Assembly: GCA_963550755.1 (NCBI GenBank)
Contig: CAUVDV010000021.1
Location: 1-22,096, forward strand
Direction: 5' to 3'
From: W11650 sp963550755
Lineage (GTDB): Bacteria > Bacillota > Clostridia > Lachnospirales > Vallitaleaceae
DNA length: 22,096 nucleotides
Made by a program: the position numbers and the translations under genes. The notes under the pieces were generated by a model. It worked only from the letters and a program-made list of their open reading frames with translations, was not told the DNA's origin and did no database searches. This document shows positions 15,117 through 22,096 of this stretch, one piece after another. Position 1 is the first letter of the stretch, and every line of letters begins with the position of its first letter.

Positions 15117-15385
15117 CGCCGGTCATCGCCGATGATTTCAATTTCCAGCCAGTCAAAATCAATGCTTTCCATGAACTGATCGGGATAAAAGCGGGTAACG
15201 ATGAACTTGGTCAAATCCGTTTCGTTTTTCGGCAGCCAAATCGGCCGGGCAATATCCAGCGCCGGCGCGAAATCATTTAATGCCGCCCGTACCGTCTGGG
15301 CGGTATCGCCAGTCAGTTCCGTATCCAGCACCGCTTCCCGCAGAATTTTATGATGTTTGATTAGTTTTCCCCATAGTTTCAGCAT
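15107..15385 (-). CDS. Small conserved-looking hypothetical protein
   Basis: A 92-residue soluble, charged protein with no signal or membrane segment. It starts MLKLWGKLIKHHKILREAV and has a central KPxWL-like turn (ARPIWLPKNETDL) followed by TRFYPDQFMESIDFDWLEIEII. I recall similarly built short hypothetical proteins in clostridial genomes but cannot name a family. AGGAAG lies 8 nt before the ATG, supporting translation. It follows the antiporter operon by 86 nt on the same strand with no terminator visible between, so it may be co-transcribed. Function unknown. Confidence 0.7.
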   Translation of the reverse strand: MLKLWGKLIKHHKILREAVLDTELTGDTAQTVRAALNDFAPALDIARPIWLPKNETDLTKFIVTRFYPDQFMESIDFDWLEIEIIGDDRRKK

Positions 15386-15471
15386 ACGAGTTTCTTCCTA
15401 TTCTAAATGACTCAACTTTTCCATAGTCTTTTGCCCGAGCGGCGGCGCCAATCCATCTTCCTGCCCCAGCC

Positions 15472-17082
15472 TTAGCTGACAAACACCGTCAAATAAAAAT
15501 ACATGCTGGAGAAAAAGAGAAGCATTAAAAAAATGATTTGATTAAAGCTAAACTCCATTTGCCGAAGCTTTTTAAACAGCGAAATCCGGTGATAGACAAA
15601 GCGGTAAAACAGATAGCACCCGCCCGCGCAGGCTAAGTAAACCCAAAGCTTATGCCCATAGTCGGCCAGCGACAAGTCTTTGCGTACGCCAAAGAAAACA
15701 TCGGTCAGCACCGGACCAAAAATCCCGCCCAGAAAAGTCGCCAGCGACAGCAAGAGGAGCACCAGCTTTTGATTCCACGGCAGTTTTTCGGTGGTTATGG
15801 CTTCGTCCGGGCGGCGGAAAATATTAGCGTACTTAACAAACGAGGAGAGCGTGCCCAGATTGATAATCAGGATTAAAAGCGAAAAATAAGCAATCTCCGC
15901 CCCGCCTTTTTCAATTAGATATTTTGAGTAAGAGCCGCTAAAGAGCGGCGCGCCGGTAATGCCCAGCATCGCCACCAAAGTGGCCAGCGCGGCGGCCGGC
16001 TGCTTTTGGAAAAAACCTTTAATTTGATATAAATTGCGGGTGTGATATTCTTCCACCATGATCCCGGCTGTTAAAAACAGGGTGGACTTAAAAACAGCAT
16101 GATTGATTAAGTGGTAAAAAGCCCCGTAATAGCCGTATTTCGTGCCCAGAGAAATACCCAGCATCATCAGGCCGACCTGACTGACTGTATGATACGCCAA
16201 AATCAGCTTAATATCGGTTTGACTGAGCGCTAAAATAAATCCGGCAATGCAGGTCAGCGCCCCCAGCACCAAGTAAATTTGCCCGACCGGGATGACCGGC
16301 GCAAAGATCGCACTGACCCGAACAAATAAAAATAAACCGCCCTTGATATAAATGCCGGATAGAACCGCCGAAACGACCGAGGGCGAAGCCGGCGAGCCGT
16401 GGGCTTTCGGCAGCCAGCTGAACAGCGGCAGGACCGCCGCTTTCAGGCTCAGGCCGGTGGCAATCAGGGCAAAGGGCAAATAAAGTGCCTGCGGCCGGGA
16501 AAACTGCGCAATCCTTTCGCTTAACAGGTCAATATCCAAAACCCCAAAATAACGGTACAACACGCCAATCCCAAACAGAAAAAAAGAAGCAGCGGTAAAA
16601 TTGGTAAACAAATAAATAATCCCGTCATAAACCGAACGGCTGTGCTTTTTAAAAACAATCAAAATGCTGACGATAATGGTCGAAGCTTCAATCAGCACAA
16701 AAATATTAAATAAGTCGTTGGACAGGAAAAAAGCGCAAATCAAGCCTTCCAGCATAAAGTAAAGCAGCCGGAAAAGCGGATCAAAATAGGCCTTGCGGTA
16801 GCTGAATAAAATCATATTGGTAAATAAAAAGGCCGTTAAAGCAATCAGCACCGCCGAAACCGAATCGGATTTTAGGGAAATGCCGACCCCCAAAGGATAG
16901 CCGCCGAGAACTTCCAGCCGAATGCCCTCGGCTTTGACCGCCAAGAAGTTTTGCCCGGCCAGAAACAGAAAAAAGAGCTGAAACAGGAGCGCCGGGATCA
17001 CCGCTTTTTTTAAGGGAAATAAATAAGCGGCTACCCCGAATAAGATCGGCAGCAGCACCAGCCAAAAAAGAGCAGCGGTCAT
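15472..17082 (-). CDS. mrpD: Mrp/Mbh antiporter large subunit D (MrpD/MbhH-like, NuoN/NuoM family)
   Basis: Proton-conducting antiporter-like subunit of 536 residues with about 14 membrane segments. Key charged residues of the family are present: E132 in NIFVLIEAS (TM5 glutamate), K214 in SLKAAVLPLFSWLPKAHG (TM7), K247 in GIYIKGGLF, H328 and K332 in HAVFKSTLF, and K387 in FSGSYSKYLI (TM12). This intact chain of charges suggests a working channel. The start is ATG 17082, which shares ATGA with the mrpC stop and has AGGAGG 8 nt upstream; the longer frame from 17121 adds 13 residues inside mrpC and is rejected. It is the last membrane gene of the operon and the only large ND5/ND2-type subunit present. 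Confidence 0.94.
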   Translation of the reverse strand: MTAALFWLVLLPILFGVAAYLFPLKKAVIPALLFQLFFLFLAGQNFLAVKAEGIRLEVLGGYPLGVGISLKSDSVSAVLIALTAFLFTNMILFSYRKAYFDPLFRLLYFMLEGLICAFFLSNDLFNIFVLIEASTIIVSILIVFKKHSRSVYDGIIYLFTNFTAASFFLFGIGVLYRYFGVLDIDLLSERIAQFSRPQALYLPFALIATGLSLKAAVLPLFSWLPKAHGSPASPSVVSAVLSGIYIKGGLFLFVRVSAIFAPVIPVGQIYLVLGALTCIAGFILALSQTDIKLILAYHTVSQVGLMMLGISLGTKYGYYGAFYHLINHAVFKSTLFLTAGIMVEEYHTRNLYQIKGFFQKQPAAALATLVAMLGITGAPLFSGSYSKYLIEKGGAEIAYFSLLILIINLGTLSSFVKYANIFRRPDEAITTEKLPWNQKLVLLLLSLATFLGGIFGPVLTDVFFGVRKDLSLADYGHKLWVYLACAGGCYLFYRFVYHRISLFKKLRQMEFSFNQIIFLMLLFFSSMYFYLTVFVS

Positions 17083-17426
17083 TCTTTTTCCTCCTTTCGC
17101 TTGAGGGCGACTTTTTTCCAATTGGTTGTGCCGTAGTGATAATACAGGCTCATAAACATCGTCAATCCGACGGCGGTAATCGATACGCCGATGACGATCG
17201 AAGCAATCATCAGCGCCTGCGGCAGCGGGTCAGCCATGGCCGGGAGCGGCGCGCCTCTCTCAAGCATTGGCGGAATCGCGCCGTTTTGATGATGAGCGCT
17301 TAAAAAATAAAGAATGATGGCCGATTGCATAATCGCAAAAGAAATAATCGATTTAACGATATTGCGCCGGGCGATCAGGCCGTAAATACCGATAAAAAAT
17401 AACAAAAAAGCAATAATCATGCCCAT
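17079..17426 (-). CDS. mrpC: Mrp/Mbh antiporter subunit C (NuoK-like)
   Basis: A 115-residue protein with three membrane segments related to NuoK/MrpC/MbhG. Recognisable elements are the first helix with GIYGLIARRNIVKSIISFAIMQ, and the third helix DPLPQALMIASIVIGVSITAVGL, the family's most conserved block. AAGGAG lies 8 nt before the ATG. A polar linker between helices 2 and 3 (HHQNGAIPPMLERGAPLPAMA) is somewhat long. It overlaps mrpD by 4 nt (ATGA) and is separated from mrpB by 85 nt, the only real gap among the eight antiporter genes. Confidence 0.94.
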   Translation of the reverse strand: MGMIIAFLLFFIGIYGLIARRNIVKSIISFAIMQSAIILYFLSAHHQNGAIPPMLERGAPLPAMADPLPQALMIASIVIGVSITAVGLTMFMSLYYHYGTTNWKKVALKRKEEKE

Positions 17427-17511
17427 CGGGGGTTCTCCTTGGCTAAAGTGATAAATTTAACATTTGCATACTTGTTCCAATGGCTGTTTAATCTTAGCGG
17501 CAAGTTTGCCT

Positions 17512-17898
17512 TTATTTCGCTTCAAACAGCGTAAAGCGGAAAAAGATGATAGTTAATCCGCAAAAAACTTTGGCACCGATTAACAGGTTCATGGCCATTA
17601 AGTAAGCGGTTTTGGCGGCCGGCGGGAAAGCGCCTAAAAACAAAAAGGAATAAAACACCGCCGAAAGCACCAGCAAAAGATAAAATACCTTTTCCAGGCG
17701 ATTTAGGCGCTCAAGGGAAAAAGGCAGCGAAGTGTCGGCAAAAAAACGGACGATAAACGCACCGGCTAAGACCGCGCCGCCCTGAAAGCCGCCGCCTGCC
17801 CGGAGATGCCCGTTAAAAATAATATACAGCCCAAACATCATAATGGCCGGATAGATCAGGTCAAGCGTATGATTAACAATTTTAGAGGATGCGTTCAT
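17512..17898 (-). CDS. mrpB: Mrp/Mbh antiporter subunit B (MnhB domain)
   Basis: A 128-residue membrane protein with four hydrophobic segments. The MnhB signature GH-x-x-x-GGGFQGG is seen as GHLRAGGGFQGG (residues 30-41), with Ala replacing the usual Pro before the glycines. Length is normal for MrpB/MbhF. AGGAG lies 7 nt before the ATG, and the start overlaps the end of the preceding MbhE-like gene by 4 nt. Confidence 0.93.
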   Translation of the reverse strand: MNASSKIVNHTLDLIYPAIMMFGLYIIFNGHLRAGGGFQGGAVLAGAFIVRFFADTSLPFSLERLNRLEKVFYLLLVLSAVFYSFLFLGAFPPAAKTAYLMAMNLLIGAKVFCGLTIIFFRFTLFEAK

Positions 17899-18185
17899 TC
17901 ATGATCTCCTTGGTGCCGGGAAAAGTAAAAAACGGCAATCACCGAGCAAAACAACAGCATAGTTTCAAATAAGGTAGCAAACAGCCGGTAATCTAAGTAA
18001 ACGGCGGTAACGGCATTTTCCGCGCCGGTATCGGCCGCCGCGTGCGTCAAATAGTATTCCCGAATCGATACCGAAGCCGGATATCCCGTCTCAAACCAAT
18101 CCTGCTGTCCGTAGAAAATAACAAAAATCACAAAAAACAAAAGAAAAAATCCAACGGCCGTCCGTAAATTATTTTTAGGAAACAT
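17895..18185 (-). CDS. MbhE-like subunit (equivalent of the MrpA C-terminal domain)
   Basis: A 96-residue protein with two membrane segments (about 10-26 and 73-88). The loop and second helix NAVTAVYLDYRLFATLFE (57-74) are the hallmark of the MbhE domain found fused at the C-terminus of MrpA in Bacillus-type Mrp systems. Here it is a separate gene, as in membrane-bound hydrogenase operons. AAAGGAG lies 5 nt upstream of the ATG. Overlaps of 11 bp with the preceding gene and 4 bp with mrpB indicate translational coupling. Confidence 0.9.
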   Translation of the reverse strand: MFPKNNLRTAVGFFLLFFVIFVIFYGQQDWFETGYPASVSIREYYLTHAAADTGAENAVTAVYLDYRLFATLFETMLLFCSVIAVFYFSRHQGDHE

Positions 18186-18738
18186 CGTCGCTCCTTTCCC
18201 CTACTTCCAAAAACTGAAGCGGCTCTTCCGGAAAGCTTTGCTCCAGATATTTTTTTAAAGCCAAAAAATGATAATTATCCTTTAAGCCGTAGCAGCGAAT
18301 TTCCTCGCCGGTATGATGAATAAAAATATCAAACTCATAATCGGATAAAATCGTCTCCGGCGGGAGCTCGGTGACTGTTGTCTCCATTTGAAAGTCCAGT
18401 ACCTCATAGGCGAAACGGCGGATTTGCTGCTCGATTTGCCGGCGCAGATAGGGCGCCGCGCCGTTTGGCGTATCGGTCTTATAATATAAAACAAAGATTT
18501 GATATTTTTTTAAAGCGACTAAAAACAAAATCGTCGACAGCGTGCAGCCGATGATTGCCTCGGTGATGGCCACATCGGCCGCGCCGTAGAGCAGATAAAT
18601 CAGCGAGGAGATCAGAGAATAAACGCCCAGGTAAATAACGGCGTGGCGCAGGGAATGCGTATGAATCGCCGCCAGCGCCAGCACCAGCAATAAAAATAGT
18701 AAGATCGTCTGCACGATAATCAGGCTGTCAATTGTCAT
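18175..18738 (-). CDS. MbhD-like (DUF4040) subunit with a C-terminal cytoplasmic extension
   Basis: A 187-residue protein. The first 85 residues are the DUF4040/MbhD membrane domain with three helices, including the conserved block GAADVAITEAIIGCTLSTILFLVAL (52-76; D55 and E60 are typical). In canonical Mrp this segment is part of MrpA. The remaining about 100 residues are soluble and charged (YEVLDFQMETTVTELP, then YEFDIFIHHTGEEIRCYGL), a domain I do not recognise and which a minimal MbhD lacks. AGGAGG lies 6 nt before the ATG. The start overlaps mrpG by 11 bp. Confidence 0.88.
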   Translation of the reverse strand: MTIDSLIIVQTILLFLLLVLALAAIHTHSLRHAVIYLGVYSLISSLIYLLYGAADVAITEAIIGCTLSTILFLVALKKYQIFVLYYKTDTPNGAAPYLRRQIEQQIRRFAYEVLDFQMETTVTELPPETILSDYEFDIFIHHTGEEIRCYGLKDNYHFLALKKYLEQSFPEEPLQFLEVGERSDDVS

Positions 18739-19030
18739 CGGAAACCTCCTTGGACGGGGCTTTCATCAGATTAGCCGAGCGGGCCAGTGTATGCGTCACC
18801 AGCGGATTTAAAAACAGGAAAAAAAGCAGCACCGTCAGCAGCTTTAAACTGGCCATTTGCCAGCCCAGATAAACGATCAGGCCAACGCCGAAGCATAAAA
18901 AGCCAATGGTGTCAAAAAAAGAGGACAGCGTGATATTGATGAAGAAGTCTTTGTTTTTCCGCATTCCATAGGTACCAATCGCCAAAAAAACAAAACCAGC
19001 GGCAAAAATCACAGCAGCAAGTATCGGCAT
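18728..19030 (-). CDS. mrpG: Mrp/Mbh antiporter subunit G
   Basis: A 100-residue protein of the MnhG/MrpG/MbhC family with three membrane segments. The family pattern G-x-x-x-x-x-DFF...DT-x-G is seen as GMRKNKDFFINITLSSFFDTIG, although the usual LHAATKA stretch is replaced by NITLSSF, so it is a divergent member. The end NPLVTHTLARSAN is typical. GGGAGG lies 9 nt upstream. It shares one base with the mrpF stop codon. Confidence 0.92.
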   Translation of the reverse strand: MPILAAVIFAAGFVFLAIGTYGMRKNKDFFINITLSSFFDTIGFLCFGVGLIVYLGWQMASLKLLTVLLFFLFLNPLVTHTLARSANLMKAPSKEVSDDN

Positions 19031-19290
19031 CAGACATTTCCTCCCTTATCCTTGTCGATATAGCGGGCAATGAACATGATTGAAATAAAGCCTAAAAGCG
19101 CATAAACGAGGGCAATATCAATCAGATAATAAAGTCCGGTTCCCACCGCATAGAGCAAAATAATCAAAACGATATGCATGGAAAAAAGATTAAAGCCCAG
19201 CAACCGATCCCAAATCGAAGGGCCTTTGATAATTTTACTAAGGTGGAACAGGCTGAAAATAACCAGTCCCAGCAGGCATACATTAAGCAT
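19030..19290 (-). CDS. mrpF: Mrp/Mbh antiporter subunit F
   Basis: Small subunit of the MrpF/PhaF/MbhB family with three hydrophobic segments and the conserved GPSIWDRLLGFNLFS segment (normally GP-x-x-x-DR-x-x-x). I choose the ATG at 19290 (86 residues) because GGGAG (19297-19301) is 6 nt away; an ATG at 19296 would abut the ribosome binding site directly. The start lies inside the 3' end of mrpE, giving translational coupling, and the C-terminal tail ARYIDKDKGGNV is charged as expected for a cytoplasmic end. Confidence 0.93.
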   Translation of the reverse strand: MLNVCLLGLVIFSLFHLSKIIKGPSIWDRLLGFNLFSMHIVLIILLYAVGTGLYYLIDIALVYALLGFISIMFIARYIDKDKGGNV

Positions 19291-19777
19291 CGGCATCTCC
19301 CTTCAGCAGCAGTTTTTCAAAAGGTTCGGCGATTTGCCGGTAATGTTCCTCTGGATTTTGGCCGATGGCGTCAATACACAGCACAATATAATGTTCCGCC
19401 GTCAGCTCCACCGACACTCGTCCCGGCATTAAGGTAATGGAATTAGCCACAATCGTGCGCAGCCTTTCATTTTTTAAACGGCAGGGAATGATGAGCAGCA
19501 CCGGCGCAACATCGTTTTGCAGCACCAGCCGGGCGGTGGTAAGACCGGATTTGAAGATTTGGCCAAGCAGCAAAAAGGGATAGCGCCAAAGCACAGACAG
19601 CGGAAGCGCATAAGCGGGAGAAGAAGTCCCGGCCAGAAAACGCCGGTAGAGAAAAGTAACAAACAGCGCCAATAAGAAGCCAACCAATATTTTATCCCAG
19701 GCAAAGGAGTTATGCAAAGCACACCAAAAAAAAGTACAAAATAAAATTAAATAGCGGGTTTTGCTTGATTTTACCAT
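19283..19777 (-). CDS. mrpE: Mrp/Mbh antiporter subunit E
   Basis: First gene of the antiporter operon, 164 residues. The MnhE family layout is present: two N-terminal membrane segments (LILFCTFFWCALHN and ILVGFLLALFVTFLY), a third around WRYPFLLLGQIFKSG, then a soluble C-terminal domain with RLRTIVANSITLMPGRVSVEL, the best-conserved family block (NSITLTPGT in most members). AGGAGG sits 7 nt before ATG 19777; the 17 extra residues of the longer frame from 19828 are rejected because they overlap the promoter. Confidence 0.94.
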   Translation of the reverse strand: MVKSSKTRYLILFCTFFWCALHNSFAWDKILVGFLLALFVTFLYRRFLAGTSSPAYALPLSVLWRYPFLLLGQIFKSGLTTARLVLQNDVAPVLLIIPCRLKNERLRTIVANSITLMPGRVSVELTAEHYIVLCIDAIGQNPEEHYRQIAEPFEKLLLKGDADA

Positions 19778-19799
19778 GAAATATCCTCCTTGCCCCCTA

Positions 19800-19828
19800 A
19801 GTTTAACAGAAAAAGCAAATTTTTTCAA
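19800..19828 (-). promoter_or_regulatory. Candidate promoter of the antiporter operon
   Basis: On the minus strand, TTGAAA (19828-19823), a 17-nt spacer and TAAACT (19805-19800) lie about 25 nt upstream of the mrpE start. The -35 is strong and the -10 matches at four of six positions, including the key first TA and last T. Confidence 0.6.
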
Positions 19829-20034
19829 TCCCGGAGAGTGAATTTTACAAAAAAGCCCGCTATTCGTAACAATTTATTTGCTTAATGCCTCGTTTGCAAT
19901 TTGCCGAAGCCTGTTTTTCTAAAGCGCGCTGTTTTCCTGCTTCGCCGAATTTCGGACGTTGTTTAAATGGTAATGTTTCTTTACTCTTTGCCCGCCCTTT
20001 TACTGATATTTTTGTGGCAATACGAATTAGTTTG

Positions 20035-20043
20035 TGATATACT
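20035..20043 (+). promoter_or_regulatory. Candidate extended -10 promoter for asnS
   Basis: TGATATACT lies about 155 nt upstream of the asnS start codon, the same element as before ccdA. A -35 hexamer is not convincing at 17 nt. The A-rich run directly after it would include the transcription start. Confidence 0.5.
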
Positions 20044-20050
20044 TAAAAAA

Positions 20051-20142
20051 AGCCGAAAAGCTTACGGCTCAGGCCAGCCGAAGTTGCCCTGTTAAGGATC
20101 GACACATTGCCTGAGCGGTGACTAAGAAGCCGTTTCAGCGGC
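20051..20142 (+). ncRNA. Structured asnS leader of unknown class
   Basis: Three inverted repeats fill the leader: AGCCG (20051-20055) with CGGCT (20065-20069); GCTCAGGC (20067-20074) with GCCTGAGC (20109-20116); and GCCG (20129-20132) with CGGC (20139-20142). The first two share bases 20067-20069, so they compete at their edges. The T-box core sequence GGTGGNACCGCG is not present, nor is an obvious terminator/antiterminator pair, although many Firmicute asnS genes are T-box controlled. Whether this is a regulator is unproven. Confidence 0.4.
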
Positions 20143-20198
20143 CAAGCATAAGGCGGTGGAATGGAAAAAATCGCGGAAAGTAAAAGGAGAAAAAAATC

Positions 20199-21584
20199 AT
20201 GAAAATGGATTTGGTAAAGGATATTTTTTTGCAGCCGGAAAAGTATATTGACCGGGAAGTAACGGTCGGCGGCTGGGTGCGTAGCATCAGGGCCAATAAT
20301 AACTTTGGCTTTGTCGTCTTAAACGACGGCACCACCCTGCAGACGCTTCAGATCGTCATTAGCGCGGAGCTGGCGAATTATCAGGAAATTGCCAGGCAAA
20401 ATGTCGGCGCGGCGCTGATCGTAACCGGTAAATTAGTAGCTACTCCGGAGGCCAAGCAGCCCTTTGAGGTGCAGGCGGCGAGCGTTTTAGTGGAAGGCGA
20501 GTCAACGCCTGATTATCCTTTGCAGAAAAAGCGGCACAGTTTTGAGTTTTTAAGAACCTTAGAGCATTTGCGGATGCGGACCAATACTTTTATGGCGGTC
20601 TTTCGGGTGCGCTCGCTTATGGCCTTTGCCATTCATAAGTTTTTTATGGAGCGGGGCTTTGTCTACGTGCATACGCCGATTATTACCGGGAGTGATGCCG
20701 AGGGGGCGGGCGATATGTTTCGGGTAACGACGCTGCCGGCGGATAATCCGCCGATGGAAAACGGCAAGGTCAATATGAAAGAGGACTTTTTCGGCAAGCC
20801 CGTTAATTTAACGGTCAGCGGTCAGCTAAATGTTGAGCCGTATGCCCAGGCTTTTCGCAATGTATATACCTTTGGCCCGACTTTTCGGGCGGAGCGCTCC
20901 AACACCACCCGGCACGCGGCTGAGTTTTGGATGATTGAACCGGAGATGGCCTTTGCTGATTTAAACGATAATATGGACGTAGCCGAAGCAATGATTAAGT
21001 TTATTATCCGTTATTTACTGGAAAACGCGCCGGAGGAGATGAAGTTTTTTAACGAATATGTCGATAAAGGATTATTAGAAAGACTGAATCTGGTGGCTGA
21101 CAGCGAGTTTGGCCGGGTCAGCTATACCGAGGCGGTGAAACTCTTAGAGGAGAGTAAGGAAAGCTTTGAATATCCGGTTTATTGGGGCTGCGACTTGCAG
21201 ACCGAGCATGAACGCTATTTAACGGAAAAGATTTTTAAACGGCCGGTTTTTGTGACCGATTATCCCAAGGAGATCAAAGCCTTTTACATGAAGCTGAACG
21301 AAGACGGCAAGACGGTGGCGGCGGCTGATTTGCTGGTTCCGGCCATTGGCGAGATCATCGGCGGCAGCCAGAGAGAGGACGATTACGACGAGCTGCTGCG
21401 CCGGATTCGGGAAAAGGGCTTAAGCGAGGAAGAATACGGCTGGTACTTAGAGCTGCGCAAATACGGCAGTACGCGCCATTCCGGTTATGGTCTGGGCTTT
21501 GAGCGGATGCTGATGTACGTAACCGGCATGAGCAATATCAGGGACGTTATCCCTTATCCGCGGACAACCGGTTATTGCTTGTAA
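20199..21584 (+). CDS. asnS: Asparagine--tRNA ligase
   Basis: Cytoplasmic class IIb aminoacyl-tRNA synthetase that charges tRNA-Asn with asparagine. The N-terminal OB-fold anticodon-binding domain covers about residues 15-100 (REVTVGGWVRSIRANNNFGF). The catalytic domain has motif 1 (GFVYVHTPIITGSDAEGAGD), motif 2 (FRAERSNTTRHAAEFWMIEP) and motif 3 (GYGLGFERML). The HAAEFWMIEPE stretch and the GQLNVEPYA segment point to AsnRS rather than AspRS. At 461 residues it is full length. AGGAG lies 9 nt before the ATG. Confidence 0.98.
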   Translation: MKMDLVKDIFLQPEKYIDREVTVGGWVRSIRANNNFGFVVLNDGTTLQTLQIVISAELANYQEIARQNVGAALIVTGKLVATPEAKQPFEVQAASVLVEGESTPDYPLQKKRHSFEFLRTLEHLRMRTNTFMAVFRVRSLMAFAIHKFFMERGFVYVHTPIITGSDAEGAGDMFRVTTLPADNPPMENGKVNMKEDFFGKPVNLTVSGQLNVEPYAQAFRNVYTFGPTFRAERSNTTRHAAEFWMIEPEMAFADLNDNMDVAEAMIKFIIRYLLENAPEEMKFFNEYVDKGLLERLNLVADSEFGRVSYTEAVKLLEESKESFEYPVYWGCDLQTEHERYLTEKIFKRPVFVTDYPKEIKAFYMKLNEDGKTVAAADLLVPAIGEIIGGSQREDDYDELLRRIREKGLSEEEYGWYLELRKYGSTRHSGYGLGFERMLMYVTGMSNIRDVIPYPRTTGYCL

Positions 21585-21611
21585 TTGTTTGTAAATAAGG
21601 GTAAAAGGCGG

Positions 21612-21638
21612 TGCTTGCCTGTGAAACGGCAGGCAGCA
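21612..21638 (+). terminator. Hairpin after asnS, weak terminator candidate
   Basis: TGCTTGCCTG (21612-21621) pairs with CAGGCAGCA (21630-21638) with one bulged T and an 8-nt loop; GCGG/CCGC flanks can extend the stem across an internal loop. No T run follows, so intrinsic termination is doubtful. Confidence 0.35.
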
Positions 21639-21774
21639 TTTGCCGCAATTCCTTTGGGAAGACAGGGATTTTCTAATTTTCTATGGGCATCAGGGGATTG
21701 ACGGAAAAGGAAGGCTTTAGCGGCAGAAATAAAACAGTTTAATCAAAACAGAATTAAAAAAATGAGGGAAAGAA

Positions 21775-22096
21775 ATGAATAAAGAACCGGAAAACTTGCC
21801 GGCGGAAGTTTCTGCCGCCAAATCAAATCATCTTGCCAAAGCGGGCCGGATTGCTGGATATACAGCGGCGGGTCTGATTTTGCTGTTTGGATTATTTGTA
21901 GCTGTCTTGCAGTTTAGTACCTTTCCGGTGAGGGAGCAGACAGGCCAGGGACTAAGCGCATATTTGGCAGCAGATGATGCGCTTAGCCGGCTGGGGGCAG
22001 CGGAGCGGGGGTTCGCTTTGTCAATTCCGCTGGCGCAGATTGATGAGGAGCTGACCAAGCAAGCGCTGCTTACGGAAAAAAATGTTTATAATTTAG
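21775..22096 (+). CDS. Unrecognised membrane-anchored protein, 3'-truncated by window edge
   Basis: An open frame begins at ATG 21775 behind GAGGGAAAG and continues without a stop to the last base (107 codons visible). The first about 25 residues are polar (MNKEPENLPAEVSAAKSNHL), a single hydrophobic segment follows (about 27-46, AGYTAAGLILLFGLFVAVLQ), and the visible remainder is soluble and mildly acidic (REQTGQGLSAYLAADDALSR). The layout suggests a type II membrane protein with an extracytoplasmic domain. I recognise no family in the visible part. It lies 190 nt after asnS. Confidence 0.75.
   Translation, partial: MNKEPENLPAEVSAAKSNHLAKAGRIAGYTAAGLILLFGLFVAVLQFSTFPVREQTGQGLSAYLAADDALSRLGAAERGFALSIPLAQIDEELTKQALLTEKNVYNL

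Larger units (their letters stand above)
19829..20198. other. Divergent intergenic region between the antiporter operon and asnS
   Basis: About 370 nt between the mrp promoter and asnS. It carries an extended -10 promoter facing asnS and a structured asnS leader, listed separately. In the part from 19829 to about 20000 I see no gene and no strong inverted repeat. Confidence 0.5.

Noticed and set aside
20044..20198. T-box riboswitch upstream of asnS
   Set aside because: The invariant T-box sequence GGTGGNACCGCG and a terminator/antiterminator pair are missing; only a loosely similar GGCGGTGGAATGG is present.

Overview
The window looks like chromosomal DNA from an anaerobic, endospore-forming, Gram-positive member of the Clostridia, perhaps a gut Lachnospiraceae-like lineage. 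The evidence is AGGAGG-type ribosome binding sites ahead of most genes, several lipoproteins with lipoboxes, a PdaA-type (spore cortex) deacetylase, a multisugar (CUT1) importer without its own ATPase, and an Mbh-type antiporter operon. No rRNA, tRNA, CRISPR array, transposase or phage gene is visible. The taxonomic call is inference.

Layout. 1-772: 3' part of rsmA (ksgA), then a likely terminator. 1455-8041 (+): a sulfated-compound locus with a signal-less Cys-type sulfatase, a LacI-family regulator, a solute-binding lipoprotein and two CUT1 permeases. A strong hairpin separates the binding-protein gene from the permeases, and a terminator closes the locus. Because the sulfatase has no export signal, the simplest reading is uptake of a small sulfated substrate followed by desulfation in the cytoplasm. 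8253-8500: an intergenic block of nested inverted repeats, including a 156-nt three-arm cloverleaf. 8504-9799 (-): an AlbA_2/Schlafen-like ATP-binding regulator with a consensus promoter; it appears more AT-rich than its neighbours and may be acquired. 9908-11411 (-): a two-gene membrane/DUF4097-like unit. 11412-12184: a long gene-free region carrying about three diverged copies of an ~87-nt hairpin repeat.

12185-14949 (+): ccdA, a TlpA-like thioredoxin lipoprotein and a PdaA-like polysaccharide deacetylase lipoprotein. The first two form a trans-membrane electron relay to extracytoplasmic disulfides; the third modifies peptidoglycan. 15107-19777 (-): a compact, mostly overlapping operon for an Mrp/Mbh-type cation/proton antiporter in the order E-F-G-(DUF4040/MbhD)-MbhE-B-C-D, followed by a small conserved hypothetical gene. 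This is the order of the antiporter module MbhA-H of membrane-bound hydrogenase, but no hydrogenase genes and no MrpA-type large subunit are present. 20199-21584 (+): asnS behind a ~155-nt structured leader that is not a recognisable T-box. 21775-22096 (+): the 5' part of an unrecognised membrane-anchored protein that runs off the window.

Start codons were moved downstream of the longest open frame wherever a Shine-Dalgarno sequence decided the matter (sulfatase, permease 1, ccdA, tlpA, pdaA, mrpD, mrpE, mrpF). Functional calls rest on motifs read by eye; no database search was possible.
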